Shown: positions 36,067 through 44,940 of the stretch, in pieces
Layout of the letters: the number at the start of each line of letters is the position of its first letter
Position numbering within the stretch: position 1 is the stretch's first letter
NCBI RefSeq assembly: GCF_002128425.1
Contig: NZ_NESS01000002.1
Location: forward strand, 372,001 to 436,000
Length of the DNA: 64,000 nt
Direction of reading: 5' to 3'
DNA from: Gottfriedia acidiceleris
Lineage (GTDB): Bacteria; Bacillota; Bacilli; Bacillales; Bacillaceae_G
Made by a program: the position numbers and the translations under genes
Notes under the pieces: model-generated
What the model was told of the DNA's origin: nothing
Databases searched by the model: none
The model's input: only the letters and a program-made list of their open reading frames with translations

Positions 36067-37278
36067 ATGCAAAAAAATATTGAACTTCAAAAAAATAAAC
36101 TAGTCACGAAAGAAATCCAATTAATAATGGACAAATTTAATATTGTCGGCTGTCAAGCAGCAGCGGTTTTAAAAGATAAACTAATTTGGTCTGATGCTTA
36201 TGGATTTCGGAATTTAGAAACAAGAGACTTAGTTACGGAAAATACGATGTTTCGTATTGCTTCTATTTCAAAACTTTTTACTGCCACAGCAATCATGCAA
36301 TTAGTCGAAAAAAAATTAATTGAGTTAGATAATGATATTAGTCATTATTTAGGATTTAAAGTAAGAAATCCTAAATTCCCAAACATTTACATTACTTTGA
36401 GACAAATTTTAACTCATACATCTTCACTAAACTCAGACGATGCATCAAATAGTGTTTATGCAAAGTTTATTAGAGAAGGACATTCAAATTTTTCTTTAAA
36501 ACTTGAAGATTTAGTAGTTGTAAATGGAAAGTATTTTACAAATGAAACATGGGGGGACTGTAAACCAGGGGATCATTGGATGTATTCAAATATTGGTGCT
36601 ATCATATGTGGTTCAATTATTGAAAAAGTCACTAATTTACGCTATGACGAGTATATCAAACAAAATATATTTGAACCTTTAGAAATGAAGAATGTAGCTT
36701 TTTCATATTCAAATATTAAAAATATCCATGAACTTGCAAACCTATATGAAAAAAATAAAGAGACAAACGAATATAAAGTAACGATTGATGATGTTAAGCA
36801 AAGAGAATATTCGAAAACTCATTGGGATCAATACATCATAGGTAATCACGGTGGATTATTTGAACCTCAAGGTGGACTAAGGACATCAGCAGTTGAATTA
36901 AGTAAGTTTTTACGAGCACATATGTTAAACGGGAGTCTATATGGACAACAATTTCTTGAACAAAAAACTTCAAAATTAATGAAATCAATTCAATGGTCTA
37001 GAGAAGAAAGTAATCATTTCTTTAGTAAAATGGGTCTTGGTTTTCATATTAGCCACGACTTCTTACCGGATTATAAAGAAATGATTGGACATGCGGGTGA
37101 AGCATACGGATTAATCAGTAATTTATATTGGCAAGAAGAAAAACAATTTGGCATCATCTTTATATTAAACGGAAGTCAATTCGATTTATCCGAAAATTCA
37201 AGATTCGAAGTAGAGAAAGAATTAGCAGAAGTTATTTATAAACATGTTATTGAAGAAAAATTATTGAAACAGACTTAA
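36067..37278 (+). CDS. Serine hydrolase, beta-lactamase class C family
   Basis: A 403-residue penicillin-binding-protein-fold hydrolase. The active-site motif SISK (Ser66, Lys69), the YSN motif at 173-175 and HAGEAYG near residue 340 are in the expected order. There is no signal peptide, so unlike secreted AmpC it is likely cytosolic, as are many Bacillus esterase/peptidase-like members. GGAGAGG lies 4 nt before ATG. Actual substrate (ester, D-peptide or other) cannot be told. Confidence 0.88.
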   Translation: MQKNIELQKNKLVTKEIQLIMDKFNIVGCQAAAVLKDKLIWSDAYGFRNLETRDLVTENTMFRIASISKLFTATAIMQLVEKKLIELDNDISHYLGFKVRNPKFPNIYITLRQILTHTSSLNSDDASNSVYAKFIREGHSNFSLKLEDLVVVNGKYFTNETWGDCKPGDHWMYSNIGAIICGSIIEKVTNLRYDEYIKQNIFEPLEMKNVAFSYSNIKNIHELANLYEKNKETNEYKVTIDDVKQREYSKTHWDQYIIGNHGGLFEPQGGLRTSAVELSKFLRAHMLNGSLYGQQFLEQKTSKLMKSIQWSREESNHFFSKMGLGFHISHDFLPDYKEMIGHAGEAYGLISNLYWQEEKQFGIIFILNGSQFDLSENSRFEVEKELAEVIYKHVIEEKLLKQT

Positions 37279-37373
37279 TGTAAATAATGAAAAAATATTG
37301 AATCATAACCTTAACCTGTAAATTAAATTACTCACTTTAGCAAACAGTACTCTTATTGTTTGTGCAATTTCAG

Positions 37374-37410
37374 TAAAAAGGAGCTATTTTTAAAATAGAT
37401 CTTTTTTTAT
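37374..37410 (+). terminator. Rho-independent terminator
   Basis: AAAAGGAGCTATTT pairs with AAATAGATCTTTT, followed by a T run. A small hairpin (CAAACA/TGTTTG) sits just before it. Confidence 0.7.
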
Positions 37411-37499
37411 TTGAACAACAAGTTCACAACTGAATTTTCATCAATTTTTCATAAAACTTTTATATAATAATTTCCAATCAAAAAACGGAGGAAATTTTA

Positions 37500-38105
37500 A
37501 TGAACTACTCAATTTTTAAATTAATAAATAGTTTTGCTGGTAAATGGCCAGCATTAGATAATTTAATGATATTTTTATCTAAATCAGCCATTTTAATCGT
37601 AATAGGAATTTTATGCTATTTATGGTTTCAAAAAGGTAACGAACGTAAGCATACTGCTTTTTATATCGTTTTAACACTTATTTTAGCACTAGGCAGTAAC
37701 TTTATAATCCATCAATTTTATTACCACGCACGTCCATTTGTTGATCACCATGTGACGAAACTAATTTCACATTCATCCGATTCATCTTTTGTAAGTGATC
37801 ACGGAACATTAGTATTTTCAACAGCTCTTATTTTATTGCTTAGAAAAGATCGTTTAGGTATTTTTTCACTTGTATGGGCAATATTAGTTGGCGTTTCACG
37901 AATTTATGTTGGGGTACATTATCCCTTTGATATTATTGGTGCATTTATTTTGGCTAGTATAGTCGCGATTGGTGTTTTAAAAACTTCATCATTAACAGAA
38001 CCATTAATGAAAATATACGAAAGAATAATCAATAAGCTACCTTTTAATACGAGAAAAAAATTAAATTCTACTGAACAAGAACTTAATAGAGGAGACATCT
38101 TTTGA
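37500..38105 (+). CDS. PAP2-family phosphatase, likely undecaprenyl-diphosphatase
   Basis: A 201-residue membrane protein with about five helices and the three-part PAP2 acid-phosphatase site: HARPF (Arg), SFVSDHGTLVF (His) and SRIYVGVHYPFDIIGA (Arg/His/Asp). The middle motif has SFVSDH where SFPSDH is usual. BcrC-type enzymes of this layout recycle undecaprenyl pyrophosphate at the outer membrane face and protect against bacitracin. AACGGAGGAAA lies before ATG. Its end overlaps the response regulator start, so this enzyme and the two-component system are coexpressed. Confidence 0.88.
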   Translation: MNYSIFKLINSFAGKWPALDNLMIFLSKSAILIVIGILCYLWFQKGNERKHTAFYIVLTLILALGSNFIIHQFYYHARPFVDHHVTKLISHSSDSSFVSDHGTLVFSTALILLLRKDRLGIFSLVWAILVGVSRIYVGVHYPFDIIGAFILASIVAIGVLKTSSLTEPLMKIYERIINKLPFNTRKKLNSTEQELNRGDIF

Positions 38106-38776
38106 AAATTTTATTTGCTGAAGACGATCAGAAATTAGGAAAAATGACAACCCATTTGCTAAAAACGCAAACTCCATTTCAAATCGAATGGACTACTAAT
38201 GGAAAGCAAGCTTTAGAATTAGCTACTCACTATGATTTTGATTTAATTATTTTAGATTGGATGTTACCTGAAATTAGTGGTTTAGAAATATGCAAAAAGT
38301 TAAGAAAAGATGGATTTAAAGGACCTATTTTAATGTTAACTGCGAGAGATAGTATTAACTATCGTGTTGAAGGATTAGAAGCTGGAGCGGATGACTATTT
38401 AATCAAACCATTTGATTTTAGTGAACTTGCCGCAAGAATTAAAGTACTCAATCGTAGGAATTTTGCGCCACTTCAAGATGAAATAATCTCCATCGAAGAC
38501 TTAACATATAATCGGACAAATTTTAATTTATATAGAGGAAATGAACAAATAATTTTAACTCAAAGAGAATTACAATTATTTGATTTATTAGTAAAAAATA
38601 GAGGAATTGTGCTCACTAGAGAAGTTATTTTTGAAAGAGTTTGGGGAATTGAATCAGAGGTAACAAGCAATGCTGTTGAAGCGTATGTAAAAAATTTAAG
38701 AAAAAAAATTGATGTACCAAATCAGAAAACTTATATAAAGAGTGTTAGAGGTGTTGGATATACAATCGAAAAATGA
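38102..38776 (+). CDS. OmpR-family response regulator
   Basis: A 224-residue regulator. The receiver domain has the acidic pair EDD (7-9), phospho-acceptor Asp52 in ILDWMLPEISG and Lys102 in IKPFD. The DNA-binding winged helix (about 130-222) includes LTQREL, VLTREVIFERVWG and VRGVGYTIEK. TTG start overlaps the PAP2 gene stop by 4 nt. The neighbouring kinase gene overlaps its end. The pair probably senses envelope stress, judged only from neighbours. Confidence 0.94.
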   Translation: MKILFAEDDQKLGKMTTHLLKTQTPFQIEWTTNGKQALELATHYDFDLIILDWMLPEISGLEICKKLRKDGFKGPILMLTARDSINYRVEGLEAGADDYLIKPFDFSELAARIKVLNRRNFAPLQDEIISIEDLTYNRTNFNLYRGNEQIILTQRELQLFDLLVKNRGIVLTREVIFERVWGIESEVTSNAVEAYVKNLRKKIDVPNQKTYIKSVRGVGYTIEK

Positions 38777-40106
38777 GATCTCCTTATTTCAGCAAATTAG
38801 CAAGCGATTAACATTTTTCAATCTTAGAATTTTAATGATTTTCATTCTATTATTTAATATTTCTGTAGGAATTGTATTGTCGTTTTACATTTATTTAGAC
38901 CAAAAGAGTGATCTAATTACAGTATTAAAGGAAGAAATAAAGGAAGTAAAAATGAATGCTGCCTCTCTTGGTCCAAATGATGACAATATTCAAAGAAAAC
39001 ATAAACGTAAAAATGTTTATTTTAATTATTTTTTAAATAAAAATAATGGATTTGAGATCTATGATGAAACAGCTCCCGGGTATACAAAGGATATAGAAAA
39101 AGTTTTAAAGCAGGTTAGTCCCAATCAAAATAAAGTAGTTATTAAACGAATAGTTCCTCATCATAAAGAAGAACTAAATTTAATGATTGCTGCAGAAAAG
39201 GTGTATGATTCATCAAATAATTACCTCGGTACGATTTACAGTGGTAAAGACTTATCATCAGTAATTTATTTAATAAAGCAGTTTATTAGTATCTCATTTT
39301 TACTCTCCATTATCTTTTGTTTTATGGCGTACTATTTCGGCAAAAAAATAACAAATCAGGCAATGGAACCGATTATTGCATCTTATAAAGAGCAGCAGGA
39401 ATTTGTAGAAAATGCTTCACACGAATTAAGAACACCGTTGTCTGTATTACAGGCAGGTATTGATGTATTAAGCGTTGAGCAAAATCGCCTCTCTGAATTT
39501 GGAAAAGAAACCTTATCCGACTTAAAGAAGGAATTAAGCGATACCCGTAATCTAGTCCATCAATTACTGTTTCTAGCAAGACTTGATCATAAACAAATCG
39601 CCAAAGTTAATTTAGAAGAATTTAGAATCGATGTCTTTTCTGAGCAAATTCAAAAAGCATGGCAATATAAAGCAATAGAGAAAAAACAAAAAATACAGCT
39701 AATGAATAAAGAGGAATTTATTGTTAAAACAAATCAAGAGAGTCTAAAACAATTGATTAATATCTTTGTTGATAATGCGATTAAATACTCACTTGAGGAT
39801 TGTACAATATCACTAAATTACTACGTAAGATCAGAAAAAAAAGCAAACTATTTCTATTATGAAATAAGTGATAATGGAATTGGTATTGCAAAAGAACTAC
39901 AAGACAAAATATTTAATCGGTTTTATCGAATCGAAGAGCATAGGTCAAGAGATGAGGGGAATACGGGGCTCGGGTTATCAATCGCAAAATCGATTATCGA
40001 ATCTTTCAATGGCGAAATCATTGTTAATAGTGAATTTGGAAAAGGAAGCACTTTTAAAATTAAAATTCCTCTTTCATATTTGTTTCAAATTTATAAAAAC
40101 AGTTAG
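38742..40106 (+). CDS. Sensor histidine kinase; start codon uncertain
   Basis: About 454 residues from the first possible GTG. Two transmembrane helices (near 29-52 and 175-195) bracket an extracellular sensor of about 120 residues. The HisKA motif is ASHELRTPLSVLQAG and the ATPase motifs are DNAIKYSL (N), DNGIGI (G1) and GNTGLGLSIAKSI (G2). The start is unclear. GTG 38742 lies deep in the regulator gene. The neat ATGA overlap at 38774 opens a different frame that ends after 12 codons. Either an unusual start is used or one base is lost here. Partner of the preceding response regulator. Confidence 0.88.
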   Translation: MLEVLDIQSKNEISLFQQISKRLTFFNLRILMIFILLFNISVGIVLSFYIYLDQKSDLITVLKEEIKEVKMNAASLGPNDDNIQRKHKRKNVYFNYFLNKNNGFEIYDETAPGYTKDIEKVLKQVSPNQNKVVIKRIVPHHKEELNLMIAAEKVYDSSNNYLGTIYSGKDLSSVIYLIKQFISISFLLSIIFCFMAYYFGKKITNQAMEPIIASYKEQQEFVENASHELRTPLSVLQAGIDVLSVEQNRLSEFGKETLSDLKKELSDTRNLVHQLLFLARLDHKQIAKVNLEEFRIDVFSEQIQKAWQYKAIEKKQKIQLMNKEEFIVKTNQESLKQLINIFVDNAIKYSLEDCTISLNYYVRSEKKANYFYYEISDNGIGIAKELQDKIFNRFYRIEEHRSRDEGNTGLGLSIAKSIIESFNGEIIVNSEFGKGSTFKIKIPLSYLFQIYKNS

Positions 40107-40134
40107 AGAAAATTTTAGGAAGAGCTAGATTTAC

Positions 40135-40785
40135 ATGGAGATTATAAAAAATTTTGTTGATCTCATATTGCATTTAGATCAACATTTATTAACTTTTGTA
40201 CACAATTATGGATCAATAACCTATTTCATCTTATTTTTCATTATTTTATTGGAAACTGGACTTGTTGTGACACCATTTTTACCAGGAGATTCATTAATTT
40301 TTACTGCAGGTGCACTTGCATCCTTACATTTATTAACCTTTTTTGGATTATTAATCCTTTTCATTATCGCAGCTAGTTTAGGTGATACTTTAAATTATTT
40401 TATAGGTAGGAAATTCGGAAGAAAATTTAGTCAGACTAAAATAATAAATTTAAAATACATTCATGAAACCGAAAACTTTTACAATCAAAAAGGTCCTAAA
40501 TTTATTGTATTAGCAAGGTTTATTCCGATTGTTAGGACATTTGCTCCATTTGTAGCTGGGATTGGTGAAATGAATTATTCAAAATTTATCTCATATAACG
40601 TTTTCGGAGCGACACTTTGGGTTGGACTAATGATGTCGGTTGGTTTCTTTTTTGGTAATATTCCAATTGTTAAAAATCATTTTGGTCTATTAACTATTGG
40701 AATCATCTTTGTTTCAATCATTCCAATCATAATCGATGTACTAAAAAAAATAAGTAAGAAAAGAAGATTAAAACAAAAAGTCTAA
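40135..40785 (+). CDS. DedA family (VTT domain) membrane protein
   Basis: A 216-residue multi-spanning protein. DedA signatures are clear: ETGLVVTPFLPGDSLIFTAG, then LGDTLNYFIGRKFG and ARFIPIVRTFAPFVAGIGEM with the conserved Arg residues. Several DedA proteins act as undecaprenyl-phosphate or phospholipid scramblases. With the PAP2 phosphatase three genes upstream, a shared role in lipid-carrier recycling is likely. GGAAGAGC precedes ATG, and only 28 nt separate it from the kinase. Confidence 0.93.
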   Translation: MEIIKNFVDLILHLDQHLLTFVHNYGSITYFILFFIILLETGLVVTPFLPGDSLIFTAGALASLHLLTFFGLLILFIIAASLGDTLNYFIGRKFGRKFSQTKIINLKYIHETENFYNQKGPKFIVLARFIPIVRTFAPFVAGIGEMNYSKFISYNVFGATLWVGLMMSVGFFFGNIPIVKNHFGLLTIGIIFVSIIPIIIDVLKKISKKRRLKQKV

Positions 40786-40927
40786 ATTTCACTAAAACAT
40801 AATTCTATTTTCATTAAATTTTCACTTTTATTTTGTACATTTTTTATATAAAAAAGGAAGGGAAAATTCTTGAGTAGGGGTTATGAATTTTCAATAATCC
40901 TTCAATATTTGAAAGGATCGAATCAAA

Positions 40928-41500
40928 ATGATTAGAAATTGGATAAAAAATAAATCTGAGAGAAAATTAATTTATATAGCAGTATTAATCTCCATCATTA
41001 TTTTCATCATTGCATGGTGGAAAGTCATGCATCGAACTGAATTATTAACAAATATAGGACCCCATATACAAAATGGAATACAACATGGATTTCATAAAAT
41101 GAATCCTTTGAAATATTACGCGAAAGATAAGGGATCCCTTGGTAGATTAGGTGTATTTGCGGCATTTATTCTCTTTCCACTTTATTTTTTGATTAGATTA
41201 AAAAAATTAAATGACAAAAAGCAATTCAAGAAATACTTGAGTAAATTATTGAAATGGTGCAAGTTAATACATGTCCCGATTTCGTTAATTACTTTTGCTT
41301 TGATTACAGTACACTCTGTGATTATGACTTTTTTTGAATGGAAAACAGATGCTGTTTATATTTCAGGTGTAATAACTTATTTGCTATTACTTCCATTAGG
41401 AATCTTTGGGTTTTTAAGATATAAACGCAAAGATAAAAACTGGCATTACTATCTATCATTTGCAGTTGTAATCTCAATGTTATTTCATACATTTGTTTAA
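40928..41500 (+). CDS. Multi-span membrane protein, ferric-reductase/cytochrome-b-like
   Basis: A 190-residue protein with about five hydrophobic helices at residues 14-30, 74-92, 116-135, 144-163 and 173-190. Histidines in helix positions (CKLIHVP, ALITVHSVIM, NWHYYLS, MLFHTFV) suggest haem ligands, as in ferric-reductase-like or cytochrome b561-type four-helix proteins. No soluble flavin domain is present. GAAAGGATCG precedes ATG. The gene precedes the UgtP-like gene by 31 nt and may be cotranscribed. The assignment is from histidine pattern only. Confidence 0.5.
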   Translation: MIRNWIKNKSERKLIYIAVLISIIIFIIAWWKVMHRTELLTNIGPHIQNGIQHGFHKMNPLKYYAKDKGSLGRLGVFAAFILFPLYFLIRLKKLNDKKQFKKYLSKLLKWCKLIHVPISLITFALITVHSVIMTFFEWKTDAVYISGVITYLLLLPLGIFGFLRYKRKDKNWHYYLSFAVVISMLFHTFV

Positions 41501-41531
41501 TTAATTTGTCTATTCTGAGAGGTTGATCAGT

Positions 41532-42635
41532 ATGGTATTGAAGCCTAAAATACTTGTTGTTACATCCAGTTTTGGAAATGGGCATAAAGAAGTCTCAAAA
41601 GCGTTAAAAAGTGAGTTTGAACATATAAACTTTAACGATGTAACAATTATTGATATATATGAAGAAGCATATCCGACAATAAATGTATTCGCTAAAAGTA
41701 TACATTTGCAATTATTCCAACATGCTCAAACAATTTATAAATGGTTCTTCTATGGGACTGAGAAATTATTTAGCACAGTCATTTTTGACAGGCTATTAGA
41801 AATATGTGGCAAGAATATAAAAAGCATACTTCAAAAAGAAAAACCAGATATTATCATTACCACATTTCCAGTTGGATCTGTAGCGAAATGGAAAAAGTAT
41901 TCATCACATCCTTGTAAACTATATACAGTTGTAACCGATTATTATATCCACCGCTCTTGGATTCATAAGGAAATCGATCGCTACTATATAGCGACGGAAG
42001 GATTAATACATCAGATGATAAATCTAGGCGTTTCTTTATCGAAAATATTTGTAAGTGGTATACCGCTTAGACAAGAATTTAAAGAAATAGATTATTTAAA
42101 AGAAGGAACAAGCAAATCGAAATCAAACGATCAAATCTTAATAGTTGCTGGGGCAGTTGGAATATTAAAGGACGTAGAAAAAATGGCCAAGCAGTTACTT
42201 GCTGAAACAAAACTTAATGTAGCAGTTGTTTGTGGCTATAATCACATCCTTTATAATAAATTAAGCAAGTTGAAAGAAGAATACGAAGACCGCCTACAAG
42301 TATTTGGATACGTAAATAATATACGTAATTTATATAAAAAATCTGACCTGTTAATAACAAAGCCTGGTGGTATTACATTATCGGAATGTATTGCATGTAG
42401 TTTACCAACAATCCTATATAAACCAACGCCAGGTCAAGAAAAAGAGAATTCTCTATTATTTGAAAGTGCAGGTGCTTCAGTTACAGTAAAGTCTTTGAAT
42501 GAATTAACATATTATATTAATCGAGTTTTGTTCAAATCAAATCATTTAGAACAAATGAAAACTTCTTTAACTGCATTAAATAAAGGTTTTAGCTCACAAT
42601 TAATTGTAAATGATATTTTTAGTTCAATTTCATAG
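41532..42635 (+). CDS. Diacylglycerol glucosyltransferase, UgtP-like (GT28)
   Basis: A 367-residue enzyme similar along its whole length to B. subtilis UgtP, which adds glucose from UDP-glucose to diacylglycerol to make membrane glycolipid and lipoteichoic-acid anchor. Recognisable blocks: VVTSSFGNGHKEVSKAL (acceptor side), DIIITTFPVGSV, VVTDYYIHRSWIHKE, VSGIPLRQEF and the donor site ITKPGGITLSECIA with YKPTPGQEKENS. ATG 41532 lies 9 nt after GAGAGG; TTG 41523 is an alternative. It may be a paralogue rather than the main ugtP. Confidence 0.85.
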   Translation: MVLKPKILVVTSSFGNGHKEVSKALKSEFEHINFNDVTIIDIYEEAYPTINVFAKSIHLQLFQHAQTIYKWFFYGTEKLFSTVIFDRLLEICGKNIKSILQKEKPDIIITTFPVGSVAKWKKYSSHPCKLYTVVTDYYIHRSWIHKEIDRYYIATEGLIHQMINLGVSLSKIFVSGIPLRQEFKEIDYLKEGTSKSKSNDQILIVAGAVGILKDVEKMAKQLLAETKLNVAVVCGYNHILYNKLSKLKEEYEDRLQVFGYVNNIRNLYKKSDLLITKPGGITLSECIACSLPTILYKPTPGQEKENSLLFESAGASVTVKSLNELTYYINRVLFKSNHLEQMKTSLTALNKGFSSQLIVNDIFSSIS

Positions 42636-42649
42636 ATGAATACGTAAAT

Positions 42650-42682
42650 AAACCACAAGGTATAAATGTATCCTTGTGGTTT
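42650..42682. terminator. Bidirectional terminator between convergent genes
   Basis: AAACCACAAGG pairs with CCTTGTGGTTT and is followed by TTGG on plus; A-rich on the other side. Confidence 0.75.
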
Positions 42683-42699
42683 TTGGTTTGAATTAAAAA

Positions 42700-43401
42700 C
42701 TAATCATCAATCCTAACAAATTGATATTGGTTTTGAAAACAATGTTCAATAAATCTTTCTAAAGCTTTTATTGTATGAATAGGTGCATCTTCATCTGCAC
42801 CTAATGTATCTCCATTATCATGTAATAAAATAATTGATCCTGGTTTCGTTTGACTTATCAAACGAGTATAAATGCCTTCACTTCCTTTTTTACTACTCCA
42901 ATCATTTGCCATTACAGACCATAAAATAATTTTGAGTTTCTTTTGAAATAGTAGAGGGAGTGACACTAATCCCCAAGGTGGTCGATAATACAGTGGATCA
43001 TTGTTCGTTAATTCCCTAATAATACTAGCTGTCTTTTCTATTTGATTTTTTAATTTTTTTGGACTGAGAAACCAATTGCATTTATGTTTATAATTATGTA
43101 TTCCTATTAAGTGACCGTCTTCATGTATTTTTTTAATAATCGTTGGATACTTTTCTGCCTCTGAACCTAATACAAAAAAAGTTGCTTTAATGGAATGCCT
43201 TCGGAGTAAATCTAAAAGTAAGGTCGTATAAACTGGATGTGGGCCATCGTCAAAAGTTAATGCTATGCGTTTTTGACTATTATTTGAAACTTGATGGATT
43301 GAAACTATTTTAAATAAACGCGTAAGTAAACTAGGTATTGGTCCATAAAGAATAAATAATAGTAAAAGTAAACCCCCGATTATGATGAAAATTGTAAGCA
43401 T
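42700..43401 (-). CDS. Polysaccharide deacetylase family protein
   Basis: A 233-residue NodB-homology (CE4) enzyme. The N-terminal helix (residues 2-24) anchors or exports it. Catalytic motifs: RIALTFDDGPHP (metal Asp pair), HNYKH (the HxxxH metal site), YYRPPWG and LHDNGDT. Such enzymes deacetylate N-acetylglucosamine in peptidoglycan or other envelope glycans. Convergent with the UgtP-like gene. The minus-strand ribosome site is weak (AAGGAGAATT, close to ATG). Confidence 0.9.
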   Translation of the reverse strand: MLTIFIIIGGLLLLLFILYGPIPSLLTRLFKIVSIHQVSNNSQKRIALTFDDGPHPVYTTLLLDLLRRHSIKATFFVLGSEAEKYPTIIKKIHEDGHLIGIHNYKHKCNWFLSPKKLKNQIEKTASIIRELTNNDPLYYRPPWGLVSLPLLFQKKLKIILWSVMANDWSSKKGSEGIYTRLISQTKPGSIILLHDNGDTLGADEDAPIHTIKALERFIEHCFQNQYQFVRIDD

Positions 43402-43538
43402 AAATTCTCCTTAACTAACTCGTTAAATAAAAATGATAGTATAACATTATTATAATCGAAAATGCTAATTGTTGGTAATTAAGTGAGGATAATATTATGA
43501 TGAAATAAGATCGTACTAGCGATAAGTAGGTAGATGAT

Positions 43539-43792
43539 AAAATAAGAAAGATTATTTCGATTCAAGGCGGAATGGCTAGTGGAAAAACAACACTTGCGAA
43601 ACGATTAGAAAATCTATTAAAAAATTTCCAAGTATTATTTGAAAATCCTTATCCAAGAAGTTCATTTGATTAAAATATGAAAAAGTTTGGTATAAGCATT
43701 TTAAGACTATGATAATTGATGTAAATGAAAAGACCCCAAATGAAGTAGAAAAATCAGTTCTGCAAATATTAATTAATAATAATTTTCTATAA
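43539..43792 (+). pseudogene. Remnant of a P-loop nucleoside/shikimate-type kinase
   Basis: A first frame from 43539 reads KIISIQGGMASGKTTLAKRL, a clear Walker A, and runs to a stop at 43671. A second frame from 43676 continues with plausible C-terminal sequence (YEKVWYKHFKTMIIDVNEKT) to 43792. The middle, including any Walker B or lid, is missing, and there is no start codon with a ribosome site. The gene has therefore lost at least an internal segment and a frame. Confidence 0.65.
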
Positions 43793-43967
43793 AATTGAAA
43801 TTCACTATAATAAAAAGGGATTAAGTATATTACATAGAATTATTACAATATACGTTTCGAATTTTCCATTTTTAACTATTGAAGTATAAAAATGGTATTG
43901 AAATACATATACAAATTTGGATAAATATGATATTTGTGTAAAAAATAAAAAATTTGAGGTGAATAAT

Positions 43968-44288
43968 ATGATCGTAGTTACAACTGAAAATATTGAAGGG
44001 TATAAACTAGTTGAAGTAAAAGGACCTGTATTTGGAGTAATTGTCCGTAGTAGAGGATTAGGTGGCGATATTTTAGCTGGTCTAAAAAGTCTTGTTGGTG
44101 GAGAAATCAAACAATACACTGCTATGCTTGAGGATGCAAGAAAAGAAGCGATGGATCGAATGACTAAAAACGCAAGTGAAATGGATGCAAACGCAATTAT
44201 CATGATGCGCTTTGATTCAGGTGAAATTGGGCAAAATATGAGTGAAATTGTTGCATATGGAACTGCAGTAGTAGTAGAGAAAATATAA
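43968..44288 (+). CDS. YbjQ family (UPF0145) protein
   Basis: A 106-residue protein of the YbjQ/UPF0145 family, sometimes called heavy-metal-binding domain proteins. The opening [20 protein letters not shown], the central [20 protein letters not shown] and the C-terminal [10 protein letters not shown] are characteristic. It likely forms a ring-like homopentamer as in the family; function is not settled. ATG 43968 follows TTGAGGTGA. A terminator follows at once. Confidence 0.93.
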   Translation: MIVVTTENIEGYKLVEVKGPVFGVIVRSRGLGGDILAGLKSLVGGEIKQYTAMLEDARKEAMDRMTKNASEMDANAIIMMRFDSGEIGQNMSEIVAYGTAVVVEKI

Positions 44289-44290
44289 TG

Positions 44291-44320
44291 AAAAAACCTT
44301 GAAATTTCAAGGTTTTTTTA
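44291..44320 (+). terminator. Rho-independent terminator
   Basis: AAAACCTTGAAA pairs with TTTCAAGGTTTT, with a T run after it. Confidence 0.85.
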
Positions 44321-44449
44321 AATTTAATTTTTTATAGAGTTAAATATAAATAACAAAAGTGCGGACAATTCCACGGATAAGTTTCCACTCAATTGACTTT
44401 ATATTACATTTAAGCTCTACAATTGTAATTAATATATTGCTATTTTTAT

Positions 44450-44690
44450 GGACCTTAGTGGTCATCCCGGATTAACAAGTATCTCTTTTATGGTACGTTG
44501 TAATGCCCAGTAATGTTTTCAATAAAGTCGATTTTTCTCCTCATTTCCACCTACAATTGCGTGAATCTCCCCTTTTTGTACGGACATGGTCCCCCTTAAA
44601 ACATTAATTCCAGAGATTGCTTCCATACCTGATGTATTTCTAGTAGAGTTCGTTACGATTCATTGGACTTTTGTCACTGCCCCAATAAAA
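44450..44690 (-). pseudogene. Relic of a sugar/AI-2 importer ATPase gene (lsrA/rbsA-like)
   Basis: On the minus strand the sequence reads GMEAISGINVLRGTMSVQKG followed by EIHAIVGGNEEKN. That aligns with the start of ribose-type ABC ATPases ([27 protein letters not shown]). A frame change then gives TLLKTLLGITTYHK, the helix after Walker A. There is a stop near the presumed start (VTKVQ-stop-IVTN). The remainder of the gene is gone. Its place beside lsrR and lsrK suggests it was lsrA, the AI-2 importer ATPase. Confidence 0.6.
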
Positions 44691-44746
44691 AGTTCAGAAA
44701 CACTTACAAACTGTCCAAAAAAATTTACCATATAATTCTTCTGTAC

Positions 44747-44854
44747 ATGGAGACAACAGTAGTTAATTATTACAGAAAAAAGTTAGAAAAATATTACCAG
44801 TCTGAAATAAATTTTGAATGTCCGGAAACTTATTTTGTAAGGTCTTATTATTAA
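44747..44854 (+). pseudogene. Possible gene fragment
   Basis: ATG followed by 35 codons (TTVVNYYRKKLEKYYQSEIN, FECPETYF) gives a plausible start of a small soluble protein, maybe of acetyltransferase type, but it stops early and no ribosome site is clear. Low certainty. Confidence 0.25.
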
Positions 44855-44940
44855 AATTATGGATATATTTCTAATAAGCAGGCGAACATTTTTTTCGTGG
44901 GAAATTTCGTTAAGGGGTGTAGTAGCTGAGCCAAGAAAAT

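Noticed and set aside
43805-44203. 132-codon minus-strand frame over the YbjQ gene
   Set aside because: Antisense shadow of a conserved gene with its own ribosome site and terminator.
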